Positions 42,203-51,251 of a DNA stretch of 64,000 nt are shown piece after piece (position 1 is the stretch's first letter; each line of letters starts with the position of its first letter). Position numbers and translations under genes: made by a program. The notes beneath the pieces are model-generated. The model was given only the letters and a program-made list of their open reading frames with translations. It ran no database searches and had not been told where the DNA came from. Origin of the DNA: an uncultured Bacteroidota bacterium (GTDB taxonomy: Bacteria > Bacteroidota > Bacteroidia > Chitinophagales > Chitinophagaceae); contig CAILUU010000020.1 of NCBI GenBank assembly GCA_903837525.1, positions 1 to 64,000 on the forward strand, given 5' to 3'.

Positions 42203-42886
42203 ATGATAAAGTATGCTATAACAATAATTGCACTTTTATTTTTAATCGAATCTAAAAGCCAAAAACTTTCTCAGGTAAATATTAAAGGCAATGGTACGTT
42301 AGATGTATTTATAATAAGTCTTGATGAAAATGTACAACTTTATTTAACAAAAGATGGTAACCTAAGCAAATGGGGTTACGATCGTTTTATGGGTATACAA
42401 GAAAACTTTGGAGGCCAGTTAGATCCTTATGTAGGCAGAGTAGAATATTATACTCAAAACGATGATGCTGCCTTACAAGGGAAAGTAAAATATATTGGCA
42501 GAATTATGCTTACCTACTATACTTCTTTTGAAAACGAAACACTAAAAGGTAAAATAAAAACTATTGGCTCAATTAGTTTTGATTATTTTTTAAACTACGA
42601 AGACGCTGCTTTTAAAGGAAATATAAAAAAAATTGGACAACAAAACATAGCTTGGTATAGTAGTTTTGATAACGAAGGGTATAGAGGTAAATTAAAAACA
42701 CTCGGCTCAACTTTCTTTGCGTATTATAGTTTTTTTGAAGACAAAGCGTTTAGAGGTAAAATTAAAAATATTGGAGGAAACAGCTTTGTGTATTTTTCCT
42801 CTTTCGAAAATTTTAGTGGTAGCTTAAAAAATGGTAGTATGGTTAATGCCACTAATAGTATAAAATATTTTGTTTTAAATTATTAA
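42203..42886 (+). CDS. Secreted protein with 23-residue tandem repeats, unknown function
   Basis: 227 residues with a signal peptide (MIKYAITIIALLFLIESKSQ). After 70 residues with no known motif, five repeats of exactly 23 residues follow (residues 93-207). Each has the form G-K-I-K-x-I-G, five variable residues, Y-Y/F, S-F-E/D-N/D, two or three residues and a basic end. Examples are GKIKTIGSISFDYF and GKLKTLGSTFFAYY. Evenly spaced Gly and alternating hydrophobic residues suggest a beta-solenoid. I do not recognise the family. The ATG at 42203 is chosen because a terminator occupies the earlier part of the open frame. Confidence 0.75.
   Translation: MIKYAITIIALLFLIESKSQKLSQVNIKGNGTLDVFIISLDENVQLYLTKDGNLSKWGYDRFMGIQENFGGQLDPYVGRVEYYTQNDDAALQGKVKYIGRIMLTYYTSFENETLKGKIKTIGSISFDYFLNYEDAAFKGNIKKIGQQNIAWYSSFDNEGYRGKLKTLGSTFFAYYSFFEDKAFRGKIKNIGGNSFVYFSSFENFSGSLKNGSMVNATNSIKYFVLNY
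42479..42823 (+). repeat. Five coding 69-bp tandem repeats
   Basis: The 23-residue units of the secreted protein start at 42479, 42548, 42617, 42686 and 42755. The spacing is an exact 69 bp with no indels, although the DNA of the units has diverged; selection on the protein period is implied. Confidence 0.8.
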
Positions 42887-43842
42887 TTCACTGCTTTTCT
42901 CAACCTATCATTTATACTTTTCCCAATACCTTCATTGGGTAGTAATGCTATTAAAATAATATCTACTTTACTTTTATCTAATCGGTGTAAGGCAGCGTAT
43001 AAGTTTTTTGCTGCTTCTTCTAAATTACTAGCTTCCGATAAAATTTCTTGCTCAACAATTCTTTCATCGTCTATTTTTTTATTAAAAACCAATGCACCAA
43101 TTTTTTTATTGGCTAAGTTATTTAATTGAATATTAACATCATTCTCCAATAAAACTGTTTTTGTTTTTGGCGAATAGTGTTTTATTAACATGCCTGGTGC
43201 AATAGGTTTATCATCTTGCCCAATATAAATACTTACTTCGCCTACAATTTTTTCTAAATCGGTTTCAGTAATGGCCCCTAATCTATAAATAATTACATCA
43301 TCTCCAGTAAAACCAACAATGGTACTTTCAATACCTTTTGTACATTCACCGCCATCTAAAATAATATCTAAATCTTTATCAAAATACTCTTTTACGTGCT
43401 GGGCAGTAGTGCTGCTAATAGTGGTAAATGGGTTTGCACTTGGTGCCGCCAATGGAAAATTTAATTGTTGTAAAAGCGCCAACGCCATTGGATGGCTTGG
43501 AATACGAACGGCTACTGTTGGCTTATCTGCAGTAACAATATTGGGAACATCAGCTCTTTTATCTAACAAAAGTGTTAAAGGCCCTGGCCAAAAATGTTGG
43601 GCTAATAAAAGGGCTTTTGCTGGAATGTTTTGTGCAACTACATCTAAATAATCAATATTTTTTATATGTACTATAAGTGGATTATAGAAAGGCCTTTTTT
43701 TGGTTTCAAATATTTTTTTAATAGCTTTTTCACTATACATGTTTCCTGCTAAACCGTAAACCGTTTCGGTAGGTAAGCCAATGATATCATCGTTTTGCAA
43801 CGCCACAATTGCCAAATTAATATGGGTAGTAAGTAGTGCCAT
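42883..43842 (-). CDS. L-threonylcarbamoyladenylate synthase (Sua5/YrdC type)
   Basis: It makes threonylcarbamoyl-AMP from Thr, bicarbonate and ATP for the t6A37 modification of ANN-reading tRNAs. The YrdC domain (about 1-205) shows the KxR/SxN set: GLPTETVYGLAGNMYSEKAI, KIFETKKRPFYNPLIVHI, HFWPGPLTLLLDKR, VAVRIPSHPMALALL, LAAPSANPFTTIS and the GIESTIVGF motif. The rest (to 319) is the C-terminal Sua5 domain after the linker IAPGMLIKHYSPKTK, so it is the long Sua5 form. Its stop overlaps the end of the repeat-protein gene. On the minus strand TACTTTTG (43858-43851) ends 8 nt before the ATG. Confidence 0.93.
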   Translation of the reverse strand: MALLTTHINLAIVALQNDDIIGLPTETVYGLAGNMYSEKAIKKIFETKKRPFYNPLIVHIKNIDYLDVVAQNIPAKALLLAQHFWPGPLTLLLDKRADVPNIVTADKPTVAVRIPSHPMALALLQQLNFPLAAPSANPFTTISSTTAQHVKEYFDKDLDIILDGGECTKGIESTIVGFTGDDVIIYRLGAITETDLEKIVGEVSIYIGQDDKPIAPGMLIKHYSPKTKTVLLENDVNIQLNNLANKKIGALVFNKKIDDERIVEQEILSEASNLEEAAKNLYAALHRLDKSKVDIILIALLPNEGIGKSINDRLRKAVN

Positions 43843-43850
43843 AGTTTAGA

Positions 43851-43858
43851 CAAAAGTA
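43851..43858 (-). promoter_or_regulatory. -7 element close to the Sua5 gene
   Basis: On the minus strand TACTTTTG fits TAnnTTTG and leaves 8 nt before the ATG at 43842. Confidence 0.45.
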
Positions 43859-43972
43859 ATTAATTGCATTAATAACATTTAAAAACAGGTGTTGCCCACA
43901 TTTTTTTCAAAATAAGTGAGCAAAAACCTGCTATTTCCTCATTTTTCATTTTCCTTTTTTGATTGAATTGCC

Positions 43973-43980
43973 TACCTTTG
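43973..43980 (+). promoter_or_regulatory. -7 element before atpD
   Basis: TACCTTTG fits TAnnTTTG and leaves 39 nt before the atpD ATG at 44020, an ordinary leader length. No -33 TTTG at the right spacing was found. Confidence 0.5.
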
Positions 43981-44010
43981 CCGCTCAAAATATATACTAC
44001 ATATAGTTAA

Positions 44011-45525
<1,515 letters not shown>

Positions 45526-45795
45526 AACCCCTGTCTCCTAAAGGGGAACTAGCGTTCAGCCATCATAATTAAATAAAATTAGTTCTTAAATTGAAGTGTG
45601 TACTTTTTTTGTGAGCCAATCTTTTATATTACTATTTAGCTTCATTGGCGTCGCACTCTTGTACAAAAAGTTCTTTATTCTTCTTTTATTGAAGCGATTG
45701 AAATAAGTGGAGTAAAAAAATAATTATAAACTTTAAAATCAGGTTCCCCTTTTGGTACATCCCGATTTTTTCGGGAAGGGGAATAAAACAAGGGT
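45526..45795 (+). repeat. atpD-atpC spacer with GC-rich palindromes
   Basis: ACCCCTGTCTCCTAAAGGGG (45526-45545) can fold by CCCC/GGGG. A larger nested hairpin lies just before atpC: TTCCCCTT (45744-45751) with AAGGGGAA (45776-45783), and inside it CCCGA (45761-45765) with TCGGG (45771-45775). The middle (45560-45740) is AT-rich, with no coding signal. The hairpin lacks a following T run, so it may be a processing or stability element, or an inserted repeat, rather than a terminator. Confidence 0.6.
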
Positions 45796-46047
45796 ATGGT
45801 TCTAGAAATATTAACACCAGAAAAGAAAATTTTTAGCGGTGATGTTTACGGCGTTATTCTGCCAGGTATTGGTGGTTCGTTCGAAGTATTAGATAAACAT
45901 GCCCCAATGGTAAGTGCATTAAAAGCAGGTACTGTAAAAATTTTAACTAATAAAACTACATCGCAAACCTATACTATACAAAGTGGCTTTGCCGAAGTTA
46001 TAAATAATAAAACTACTGTACTTATTGAAGGTGCAGAGGAAAACTAA
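45796..46047 (+). CDS. atpC: F1 ATP synthase subunit epsilon (short form)
   Basis: 83 residues covering only the N-terminal beta-sandwich: LEILTPEKKIFSGDVYGVIL, PGIGGSFEVLDKHAPMVSAL and KAGTVKIL, ending in SGFAEVINNKTTVLIEGAEE. The C-terminal helical hairpin that inhibits ATP hydrolysis in other bacteria is absent, which I believe is usual in Bacteroidota. It lies behind atpD, the normal partner, but is separated by the palindromic spacer. Confidence 0.93.
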   Translation: MVLEILTPEKKIFSGDVYGVILPGIGGSFEVLDKHAPMVSALKAGTVKILTNKTTSQTYTIQSGFAEVINNKTTVLIEGAEEN

Positions 46048-46070
46048 GTTTACTTTTTTTAAAATGATCA

Positions 46071-46097
46071 TGCCGCAACTATTGCTGCATTTTTTAT
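46071..46097 (+). terminator. Probable terminator after atpC
   Basis: TGCCGCAA (46071-46078) pairs with TTGCTGCA (46082-46089) with one mismatch, followed by a T run. It is placed 23 nt past the atpC stop. Confidence 0.6.
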
Positions 46098-46161
46098 TGT
46101 AGCATCTCTATAAAAATTATCTCTATAAAAATTTCTAATCAATCTTTGTGGGAAATAAAAA

Positions 46162-47118
46162 TCACTCCTTCCACCTAACCCAACACCAAGCTAAAAAAGG
46201 CATAACCAAAAAACTACACAAGCCCCACCAACTGCCACTAAAAGCAAAAACTAATAAACTTATAGCCAACAAATAAAACGGGTAACCTAAAAAATAACTA
46301 CCCATAATAATACTATCATAATGCCCACTATGCAATGCTTTTTTTTGCACAACGTTTTTTATGGGGTAATAAAAAGGCAAGTGAATAATCCAACCAATTA
46401 TAGCAGGAAAAAAAAGTAAACTCTTTTTTATAGTAGATGATGGTAGTGCAAATATTTCTTTATGTTTTAAATCATCATCTTTAGGTATTTCGTAAACCAA
46501 TGTACTTAATTGGCTTTGAATTGAAGAGGTAATATCATTTAATAATTTTCCATCCGTAGTTAATTGAACGGTAAAATCTTCTTTACAAATTAAATGACCA
46601 CTATTAATAATAATGTGCTTCCCAAATTTATTAAAACTGCTGTAGTTAATGCCTACGGGCAATATTTGTAACGGAATATTTTGCTGCCATGCAGTAGCGG
46701 CAAGCCTTGCAGTACCTTTTTTTAATGTACGCAAATGCCATTCGTTAATACACAATGCTTCACTAAAAATTAATACTATTCCATTTTTTTTAAAAAGCTC
46801 AATACACTCATTAAATGTATCATAATTTTTGTTGAGGTTTTGGGCACCTTCTCTTTTTCTAAAAACGGGTAAAATGTGTAAGGCTTTTAAAATTTTAGCA
46901 ACCCAATTTTTTTTAAATACATCTCCTCTAGCTAACGAATAAATAGGGGCATTAAATAGGGTACATAAAAGTATGGCATCTAAAAAAGAATTTGGATGAT
47001 TGCAAGCAATTAATAAAGGCCCTTTAAAGTTGGCAAGTGCTTTATTATTCAATTGTAGTTTTCTACAATAAAGTTGCAAAGCAAGTTTAGCTGGTATTTT
47101 TATTAACGTATATAACAA
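46162..47118 (-). CDS. Lysophospholipid acyltransferase (PlsC-like)
   Basis: A 318-residue membrane acyltransferase of the LPLAT group. The catalytic block is CNHPNSFLDAILL (about 38-50), with five residues between His and Asp rather than four, as in the Gpt/Sct-like branch. Later blocks are YSLARGDVFKKNWVAKIL, the FRKREGAQNLNKNYDTFNEC segment, LIFSEALCINEW in place of the 'FPEGtrs' block, and LPVGINYSSF. Two hydrophobic helices end the protein (about 230-305). It may acylate glycerol-phosphate or a lysolipid; the acceptor is not certain. It follows yqgE by 9 nt. Confidence 0.82.
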   Translation of the reverse strand: MLYTLIKIPAKLALQLYCRKLQLNNKALANFKGPLLIACNHPNSFLDAILLCTLFNAPIYSLARGDVFKKNWVAKILKALHILPVFRKREGAQNLNKNYDTFNECIELFKKNGIVLIFSEALCINEWHLRTLKKGTARLAATAWQQNIPLQILPVGINYSSFNKFGKHIIINSGHLICKEDFTVQLTTDGKLLNDITSSIQSQLSTLVYEIPKDDDLKHKEIFALPSSTIKKSLLFFPAIIGWIIHLPFYYPIKNVVQKKALHSGHYDSIIMGSYFLGYPFYLLAISLLVFAFSGSWWGLCSFLVMPFLAWCWVRWKE

Positions 47119-47127
47119 ATAAAATTT

Positions 47128-47679
47128 TTAATTTAATTGAGGGTCAATAGGGAAGTTTATTAGCATCTCGTATTTGCTACCCAATAGTTTTATACTGTTT
47201 TGCCAAATTTTATTTTCTGGTGTATTAAAAACAATAACATCGTTTACATTAGCTACAAGCCAAGTTTTTTCTTCAATTTCTTCATTTAACTGGTTTGCGT
47301 CCCAGCCGCTATACCCAATAAAAACTTTTATTTTTTCTATATCAATACTATTTGTTTTTATTAATTGCGTAAGGGTTTCAAAATTTCCTCCCCAAAAAAT
47401 ATTGGGGGCAAGCTCTATGCCATCGGGCAGTAAAGCCGGATATTGGTGTATAAAGTGAATATAATTTGGCTCTACTGGGCCACCGTAATACAAAGGAATT
47501 TTATAACCTGCAAAATCTGTATTTAATTCATCTAATGTTTGTTCGAATAATCTATTTAATACTAATCCAAAATCGCCGGCCTCATTATGCTCACATAATA
47601 ATACCACAGTTCGTAAAAAATTGGGGTCTTTTAAAAATGGGTCTGCAATTAATAATTTGCCTGCATCAAAATTTATCAT
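47128..47679 (-). CDS. YqgE/AlgH family protein
   Basis: 183 residues of the YqgE/AlgH family (DUF179), cytoplasmic and of unknown function. The signature is GKLLIADPFLKDPNFLRTVV near the N-terminus, then LLCEHNEAGDFGLVLNR and PLYYGGPVEPNYIHFIHQYP. The NIFWGGNFETL segment, KVFIGYSGWDANQLNEEIEE and a final KYEMLINFPIDPQLN complete it. A start at 47694 would add five residues; the ATG at 47679 gives MINFDAGKLL. A reading frame on the opposite strand (47466-47846) is a shadow. Confidence 0.9.
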   Translation of the reverse strand: MINFDAGKLLIADPFLKDPNFLRTVVLLCEHNEAGDFGLVLNRLFEQTLDELNTDFAGYKIPLYYGGPVEPNYIHFIHQYPALLPDGIELAPNIFWGGNFETLTQLIKTNSIDIEKIKVFIGYSGWDANQLNEEIEEKTWLVANVNDVIVFNTPENKIWQNSIKLLGSKYEMLINFPIDPQLN

Positions 47680-47832
47680 GTTGTAAAATAACAATTAATT
47701 TTAAATTTATTTCAGTAAATTTTTTATCAAACAAAACTCTTAAACCCCTGCTCCCCTATACCTCTAAACTCTTCCTCACCTGTAAACCTATGTTAAAATT
47801 TTTTACAGTATCTTTCGTACACTATATTATTA

Positions 47833-47840
47833 TAATTTTG
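47833..47840 (+). promoter_or_regulatory. -7 element abutting the histidine-kinase gene
   Basis: TAATTTTG matches TAnnTTTG and leaves 5 nt before the ATG at 47846. Upstream, 47740-47775 holds another TAAACCCCT/CTAAAC low-complexity stretch. Confidence 0.5.
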
Positions 47841-47845
47841 AGTTG

Positions 47846-49174
47846 ATGAAGAAAACCTTGCCACTTATTACTGTACTAATTACGCTTTCTTTATTGGGCA
47901 TAATATTTTTTCAGATATTATGGTTAGATAGTGCTAGGGATGCTAGAAATAAACAATTAGATGAAAATCTATTTCAATCTATGCAGGAGGTGGCGTTAGA
48001 ATTAACAGAAGATAAACCCTCTATATTAAATTTTAATAAAAAAAGCGATTTGCTTTTCCCTAGTGATAAAATGCAAATGCAATATTTAAAACCTTCCGTT
48101 TTACAACGCTTTAATGAAGAAGAGATTTATATCATAATTAGAAGGACCTTCGATAAATTTCATTTAAAAAACTACCAATTTGAATTTGCTATAACAAGCA
48201 ATTCATTAACTGGGCAACAAATGCTTAGTAATAATTATTACGCTTTGTATGCCGATTCGGCAAGTGGTAAAAACACAAGTTTTGTAATACCGTTAGAGCC
48301 TTCAAGCGGTAGTAATTTTGAAAATCTTGTTGGTGAAGAATTGCTTAATGTAATTGTACCACATAGAAATTCAATGATTTTAAAAGAAATGTTTTGGTTT
48401 ATAATAGGAGCAATTTTATTTACCATGATTATTACAACGGCATTTTTTATAACCGTACGGACACTCTTACGTCAAAAAAAGGTTAGTGAAATTAAAAACG
48501 ATTTCATTAATAATATGACGCATGAGTTTAAAACCCCACTAGCCACTATTTCATTAGCGGTTGATGCATTAAAAAACGAAAAAGTAATAAACGACAAAGA
48601 AAAAACAAATTATTTTACGGGTATAATTAAGGAAGAAAATATACGGATGAATAAACAGGTGGAAACTATACTACAGGCAGCTTTGCTAGATAAACAAGAG
48701 GTACAACTTAATTTAAAAAAATTATCGGCACACCAATTAATTGATGCTGCATTAAACAATATTACGCTACAAGTAGAGGAGAGGGGAGGAAAGTTAGCCG
48801 TAAATAAAGCAGCACAAAAAGAGATGATAATGGCTGATGAAGTTCATTTTACAAACCTTATTAATAATTTATTAGATAATGCTGTTAAGTATTCAAATGA
48901 ACATCCTATAATAAAATTATCTACCCAAAATATTGGAAAGCAACTTCGTATTAAAATAGAAGACAATGGCATTGGTATGAACAAAGAAACACTAAGCAGA
49001 ATTTTTGAAAAATTTTATAGGGCACACACCGGTAATGTACATAATGTAAAAGGTTTTGGCCTAGGCCTTAGTTATGTAAAAACTATGATTGATGCACATA
49101 AAGGAACCATAAAGGCAGAAAGTACACCGGGTAAAGGAAGTAGTTTTATAGTTACTATTCCAGTTTTAGGATAA
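47846..49174 (+). CDS. Sensor histidine kinase
   Basis: A 442-residue membrane kinase. Helix 1 (about 5-25) and helix 2 (about 178-203) enclose a 150-residue periplasmic sensor with no family I recognise. The kinase has the H-box FINNMTHEFKTPLATISLAV (His near 227), N-box FTNLINNLLDNAVKYS, G1 IEDNGIGM, F-box IFEKFYRAHTGNVHNVKG and G2 FGLGLSYVKTMID. There is no HAMP domain. No response-regulator gene is adjacent: yqgE lies on one side and mraZ on the other. The TTG one codon upstream is ignored. Confidence 0.92.
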   Translation: MKKTLPLITVLITLSLLGIIFFQILWLDSARDARNKQLDENLFQSMQEVALELTEDKPSILNFNKKSDLLFPSDKMQMQYLKPSVLQRFNEEEIYIIIRRTFDKFHLKNYQFEFAITSNSLTGQQMLSNNYYALYADSASGKNTSFVIPLEPSSGSNFENLVGEELLNVIVPHRNSMILKEMFWFIIGAILFTMIITTAFFITVRTLLRQKKVSEIKNDFINNMTHEFKTPLATISLAVDALKNEKVINDKEKTNYFTGIIKEENIRMNKQVETILQAALLDKQEVQLNLKKLSAHQLIDAALNNITLQVEERGGKLAVNKAAQKEMIMADEVHFTNLINNLLDNAVKYSNEHPIIKLSTQNIGKQLRIKIEDNGIGMNKETLSRIFEKFYRAHTGNVHNVKGFGLGLSYVKTMIDAHKGTIKAESTPGKGSSFIVTIPVLG

Positions 49175-49198
49175 ACTTTCACCAACGTATTTTCTTAG

Positions 49199-49298
49199 TA
49201 ATCCACACTAATCCACACCTCTTCACAACTAATCCACACCCCTTTTCGTCAAAATAAGGTTATAGTCAATGCCAATAAGCCTTTCAGCTTGTGGATAA
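49199..49298. promoter_or_regulatory. Cluster of DnaA-box-like sites
   Basis: TAATCCACA occurs at 49199, 49209 and 49230, one base off the DnaA box TTATCCACA and spaced 10 and 21 bp, about whole helical turns. TGTGGATAA at 49290-49298 is a perfect box on the other strand. The cluster lies between the kinase gene and the dcw cluster, which suggests DnaA control of mraZ. A replication origin is possible but no dnaA, dnaN or GC-skew evidence is in view. Confidence 0.45.
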
Positions 49299-49326
49299 AA
49301 ATGTTATATGTAAAACACTATAAAAA

Positions 49327-49356
49327 GTGGGAAAATGTGTTTATTTGTGTAGATTT
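49327..49356 (+). promoter_or_regulatory. mraZ: MraZ-box-like triple repeat
   Basis: GTGGGAAAAT, GTGTTTATTT and GTGTAGATTT lie head to tail at an exact 10-bp period, ending 28 nt before the mraZ ATG. MraZ of other bacteria binds TGGGA-type repeats at this period upstream of its own operon. Only the first copy has the full GTGGGA; the others keep GTG. Confidence 0.6.
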
Positions 49357-49384
49357 ATGTTTTAAAATAGCTAATTTATTATAA

Positions 49385-49852
49385 ATGATAGGTTTTTTAG
49401 GTGAATATGAAGCAACTATAGACTCAAAAGGTCGCTTTCTACTTCCAGTAGGCTTTAAAAAGCAACTGCCAGAAGAAGGGGGCAACCAATTTGTGATTAA
49501 TAGAGGCTTTGAAAAATGTCTAACCTTATACCCGCTACAAAGTTGGGATCCTATTTTTTTAAAAATTAGCAAACTCAATGATTTTGACCCTAAGGTAAGA
49601 GAATTTAGACGACATTTTTTAAATGGTGCTACACAAATTGAATTGGATGGGGCAGGAAGATTATTGCTACCTAAAAATTTAATTGAACATGCCGGCTTAG
49701 ATAAGGATAGTAAGGATATAGTGTTGGTATCGGCCGTAAACAAAATAGAAATCTGGGATAAAAATAAGTACACACAGTTCTTTGACACTTTTACACCGCA
49801 AGGCTTTAGTGATTTGGCTAATGAGGTAATGAATAAGGAAGAGTTGGGTTAA
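49385..49852 (+). CDS. mraZ: Transcriptional regulator MraZ
   Basis: 155 residues with two SpoVT/AbrB-like MraZ repeats: FLGEYEATIDSKGRFLLPVG (about 4-23) and GATQIELDGAGRLLLPKNLI (about 80-99), each with the D-x-x-G-R-hhhP core. MraZ forms a ring that binds repeats before its operon and usually represses the dcw genes. The predicted site is directly upstream. A charged C-terminal tail (GFSDLANEVMNKEEL) extends beyond the domain. rsmH follows after 29 nt. Confidence 0.95.
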   Translation: MIGFLGEYEATIDSKGRFLLPVGFKKQLPEEGGNQFVINRGFEKCLTLYPLQSWDPIFLKISKLNDFDPKVREFRRHFLNGATQIELDGAGRLLLPKNLIEHAGLDKDSKDIVLVSAVNKIEIWDKNKYTQFFDTFTPQGFSDLANEVMNKEELG

Positions 49853-49881
49853 TTGGTTAAAAAGTTAATTAGTAAAAAAGT

Positions 49882-50829
49882 ATGAATAATAAAACATCAA
49901 CACTAATTAACCAATCAACAGATGAACCAACTGAATATCACATTCCTGTTTTATTAAATGAAGTAATTGAAGGATTAGCAATTAAACCAAATGGCATTTA
50001 TGTTGATTGTACGTTTGGTGGTGGAGGGCATAGTAAAGTCATACTTTCCTTATTAAATAAAGAGGGAAAACTAATTGTGTTTGATCAGGATGAAGATGCA
50101 AAAGCAAATGTACCTAATGATGATCGAGTGCTATTTATACCACAAAATTTTATACACCTACAACGTTTTTTACGGTTGCATAAAGTTAGGAGGGTAGATG
50201 GAATTTTAGCAGACTTAGGCGTAAGCAGTCACCAGTTTGATGAAGCCGAAAGAGGCTTCTCTATTCGCTTTGATGCTAATTTAGATATGCGTATGGATAA
50301 ACGCCAAACCCTTACTGCAGCTAGTGTTTTAAAGAATTTTACAGAGGTACAATTGCATAAAATGTTTGAAAAATTTGGCGAAGTAACCAATGCAAAAACA
50401 TTAGCAAAAACAATTATAGAGCAACGAACCATAGTACCTATAAAAACAATTGCCGAATTTAAAAAAGCTATTCACACTGTGGTTAAAGGTAATCCTCAAA
50501 AATATTTAGCCCAGGTTTTTCAAGCGTTGCGTATTCAAGTTAATAGTGAGTTAGAAGTATTACAAAATTTACTACAACAAATCCCATCCATTTTAAAACC
50601 ACAAGGCAGAGCAGCCATAATCACCTTTCACTCCTTAGAAGATAGAATTGTAAAAAATTTTTTTAAAATAGGAAGCATAACAGAGGGAGAAGAAGATGAT
50701 GTATATGGTACAAAACCCAATAACCCCCTAACTATTATTACCAAAAAACCAATAACAGCATCAACCGAAGAGTTAAAACAAAATGCTAGAAGTAGAAGTG
50801 CAAAATTAAGAGTTGCTGAAAAAAAATAG
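49882..50829 (+). CDS. rsmH: 16S rRNA (cytosine-N4-)-methyltransferase RsmH
   Basis: RsmH (MraW) methylates N4 of C1402 in 16S rRNA. In 315 residues it shows YHIPVLLNEVIEGLAIKPNG (about 19-38), SAM motif VDCTFGGGGHSKVIL, FDQDEDA, GILADLGVSSHQFDEAERGF and SIRFDANLDMRMD, then KYLAQVFQALRIQVNSELEV and the late FHSLEDRIVKNFF. The first 18 residues (NNKTSTLINQSTDEP) are an extra N-terminal stretch; the DNA there (CTAATTAACCAATCAAC) is the reverse complement of sequence in the preceding spacer, so it may come from a repeat. Confidence 0.96.
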   Translation: MNNKTSTLINQSTDEPTEYHIPVLLNEVIEGLAIKPNGIYVDCTFGGGGHSKVILSLLNKEGKLIVFDQDEDAKANVPNDDRVLFIPQNFIHLQRFLRLHKVRRVDGILADLGVSSHQFDEAERGFSIRFDANLDMRMDKRQTLTAASVLKNFTEVQLHKMFEKFGEVTNAKTLAKTIIEQRTIVPIKTIAEFKKAIHTVVKGNPQKYLAQVFQALRIQVNSELEVLQNLLQQIPSILKPQGRAAIITFHSLEDRIVKNFFKIGSITEGEEDDVYGTKPNNPLTIITKKPITASTEELKQNARSRSAKLRVAEKK

Positions 50830-50868
50830 TAAAAAATAAATTATACCACTTGGCCACTAGGCAAAATA

Positions 50869-51231
50869 ATGACAGAAATAAAAAATATAGAACAACAGGC
50901 ATCAACACCAACTAGCCAAAAATTAGATACGAATTGGTTCGGATGGAAAAAAATGTTGAATTATAAATGGGTTGAAAAAAATATACCCTTCTTTTTATTT
51001 CTGGCTCTATTAGCAGTAATGTATATATATAACGGGCATTACAACGATAAAATTGCTCGAAAAATAAATGTAACGGAAAAGCATATTAAAGAATTAGAAT
51101 ATCAATATAAAACAATAAAAAGCGAAGTAATATTTAGAAGCAAAGCAAGTGAATTAGTAAAAGCTGTAGAACCATTGGGTTTAAAAGAATTACTAACACC
51201 GCCCGTCTTATTAAATGATTCAGTAAAATAA
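50869..51231 (+). CDS. ftsL: FtsL-like division protein
   Basis: 120 residues: a 40-residue cytoplasmic N-terminus, one membrane helix (NIPFFLFLALLAVMYIYNG, about 44-62), and a periplasmic helix with heptad spacing (ARKINVTEKHIKELEYQYKT) suited to a coiled coil with FtsB-like partners. The ending PLGLKELLTPPVLL is typical of the FtsL-like protein of Bacteroidota dcw clusters. Sequence conservation is weak, so position between rsmH and ftsI carries much of the call. Confidence 0.85.
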   Translation: MTEIKNIEQQASTPTSQKLDTNWFGWKKMLNYKWVEKNIPFFLFLALLAVMYIYNGHYNDKIARKINVTEKHIKELEYQYKTIKSEVIFRSKASELVKAVEPLGLKELLTPPVLLNDSVK

Positions 51232-51234
51232 TAA

Positions 51235-51249
51235 TACCCTTTTAGGGTA
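51235..51249 (+). other. Short hairpin before ftsI
   Basis: TACCC and GGGTA flank TTTTA and end 2-5 nt before the ftsI start codon. It recalls the CCCTTTTAGGG words elsewhere in the window and might affect translation of ftsI. Confidence 0.4.
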
Positions 51250-51251
51250 AA

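Noticed and set aside
42479-42823. Recent tandem duplication by slippage
   Set aside because: The 69-bp units differ strongly in DNA while keeping the protein period, so the array is old and maintained.
47466-47846. 126-residue open frame on the plus strand
   Set aside because: It lies opposite yqgE, has no family features, and its codons mirror the real gene; a shadow frame.
49175-49384. Replication origin
   Set aside because: Boxes are few and three are imperfect; no dnaA, AT-rich unwinding repeats or skew evidence in the window. Kept only as DnaA-box-like sites.
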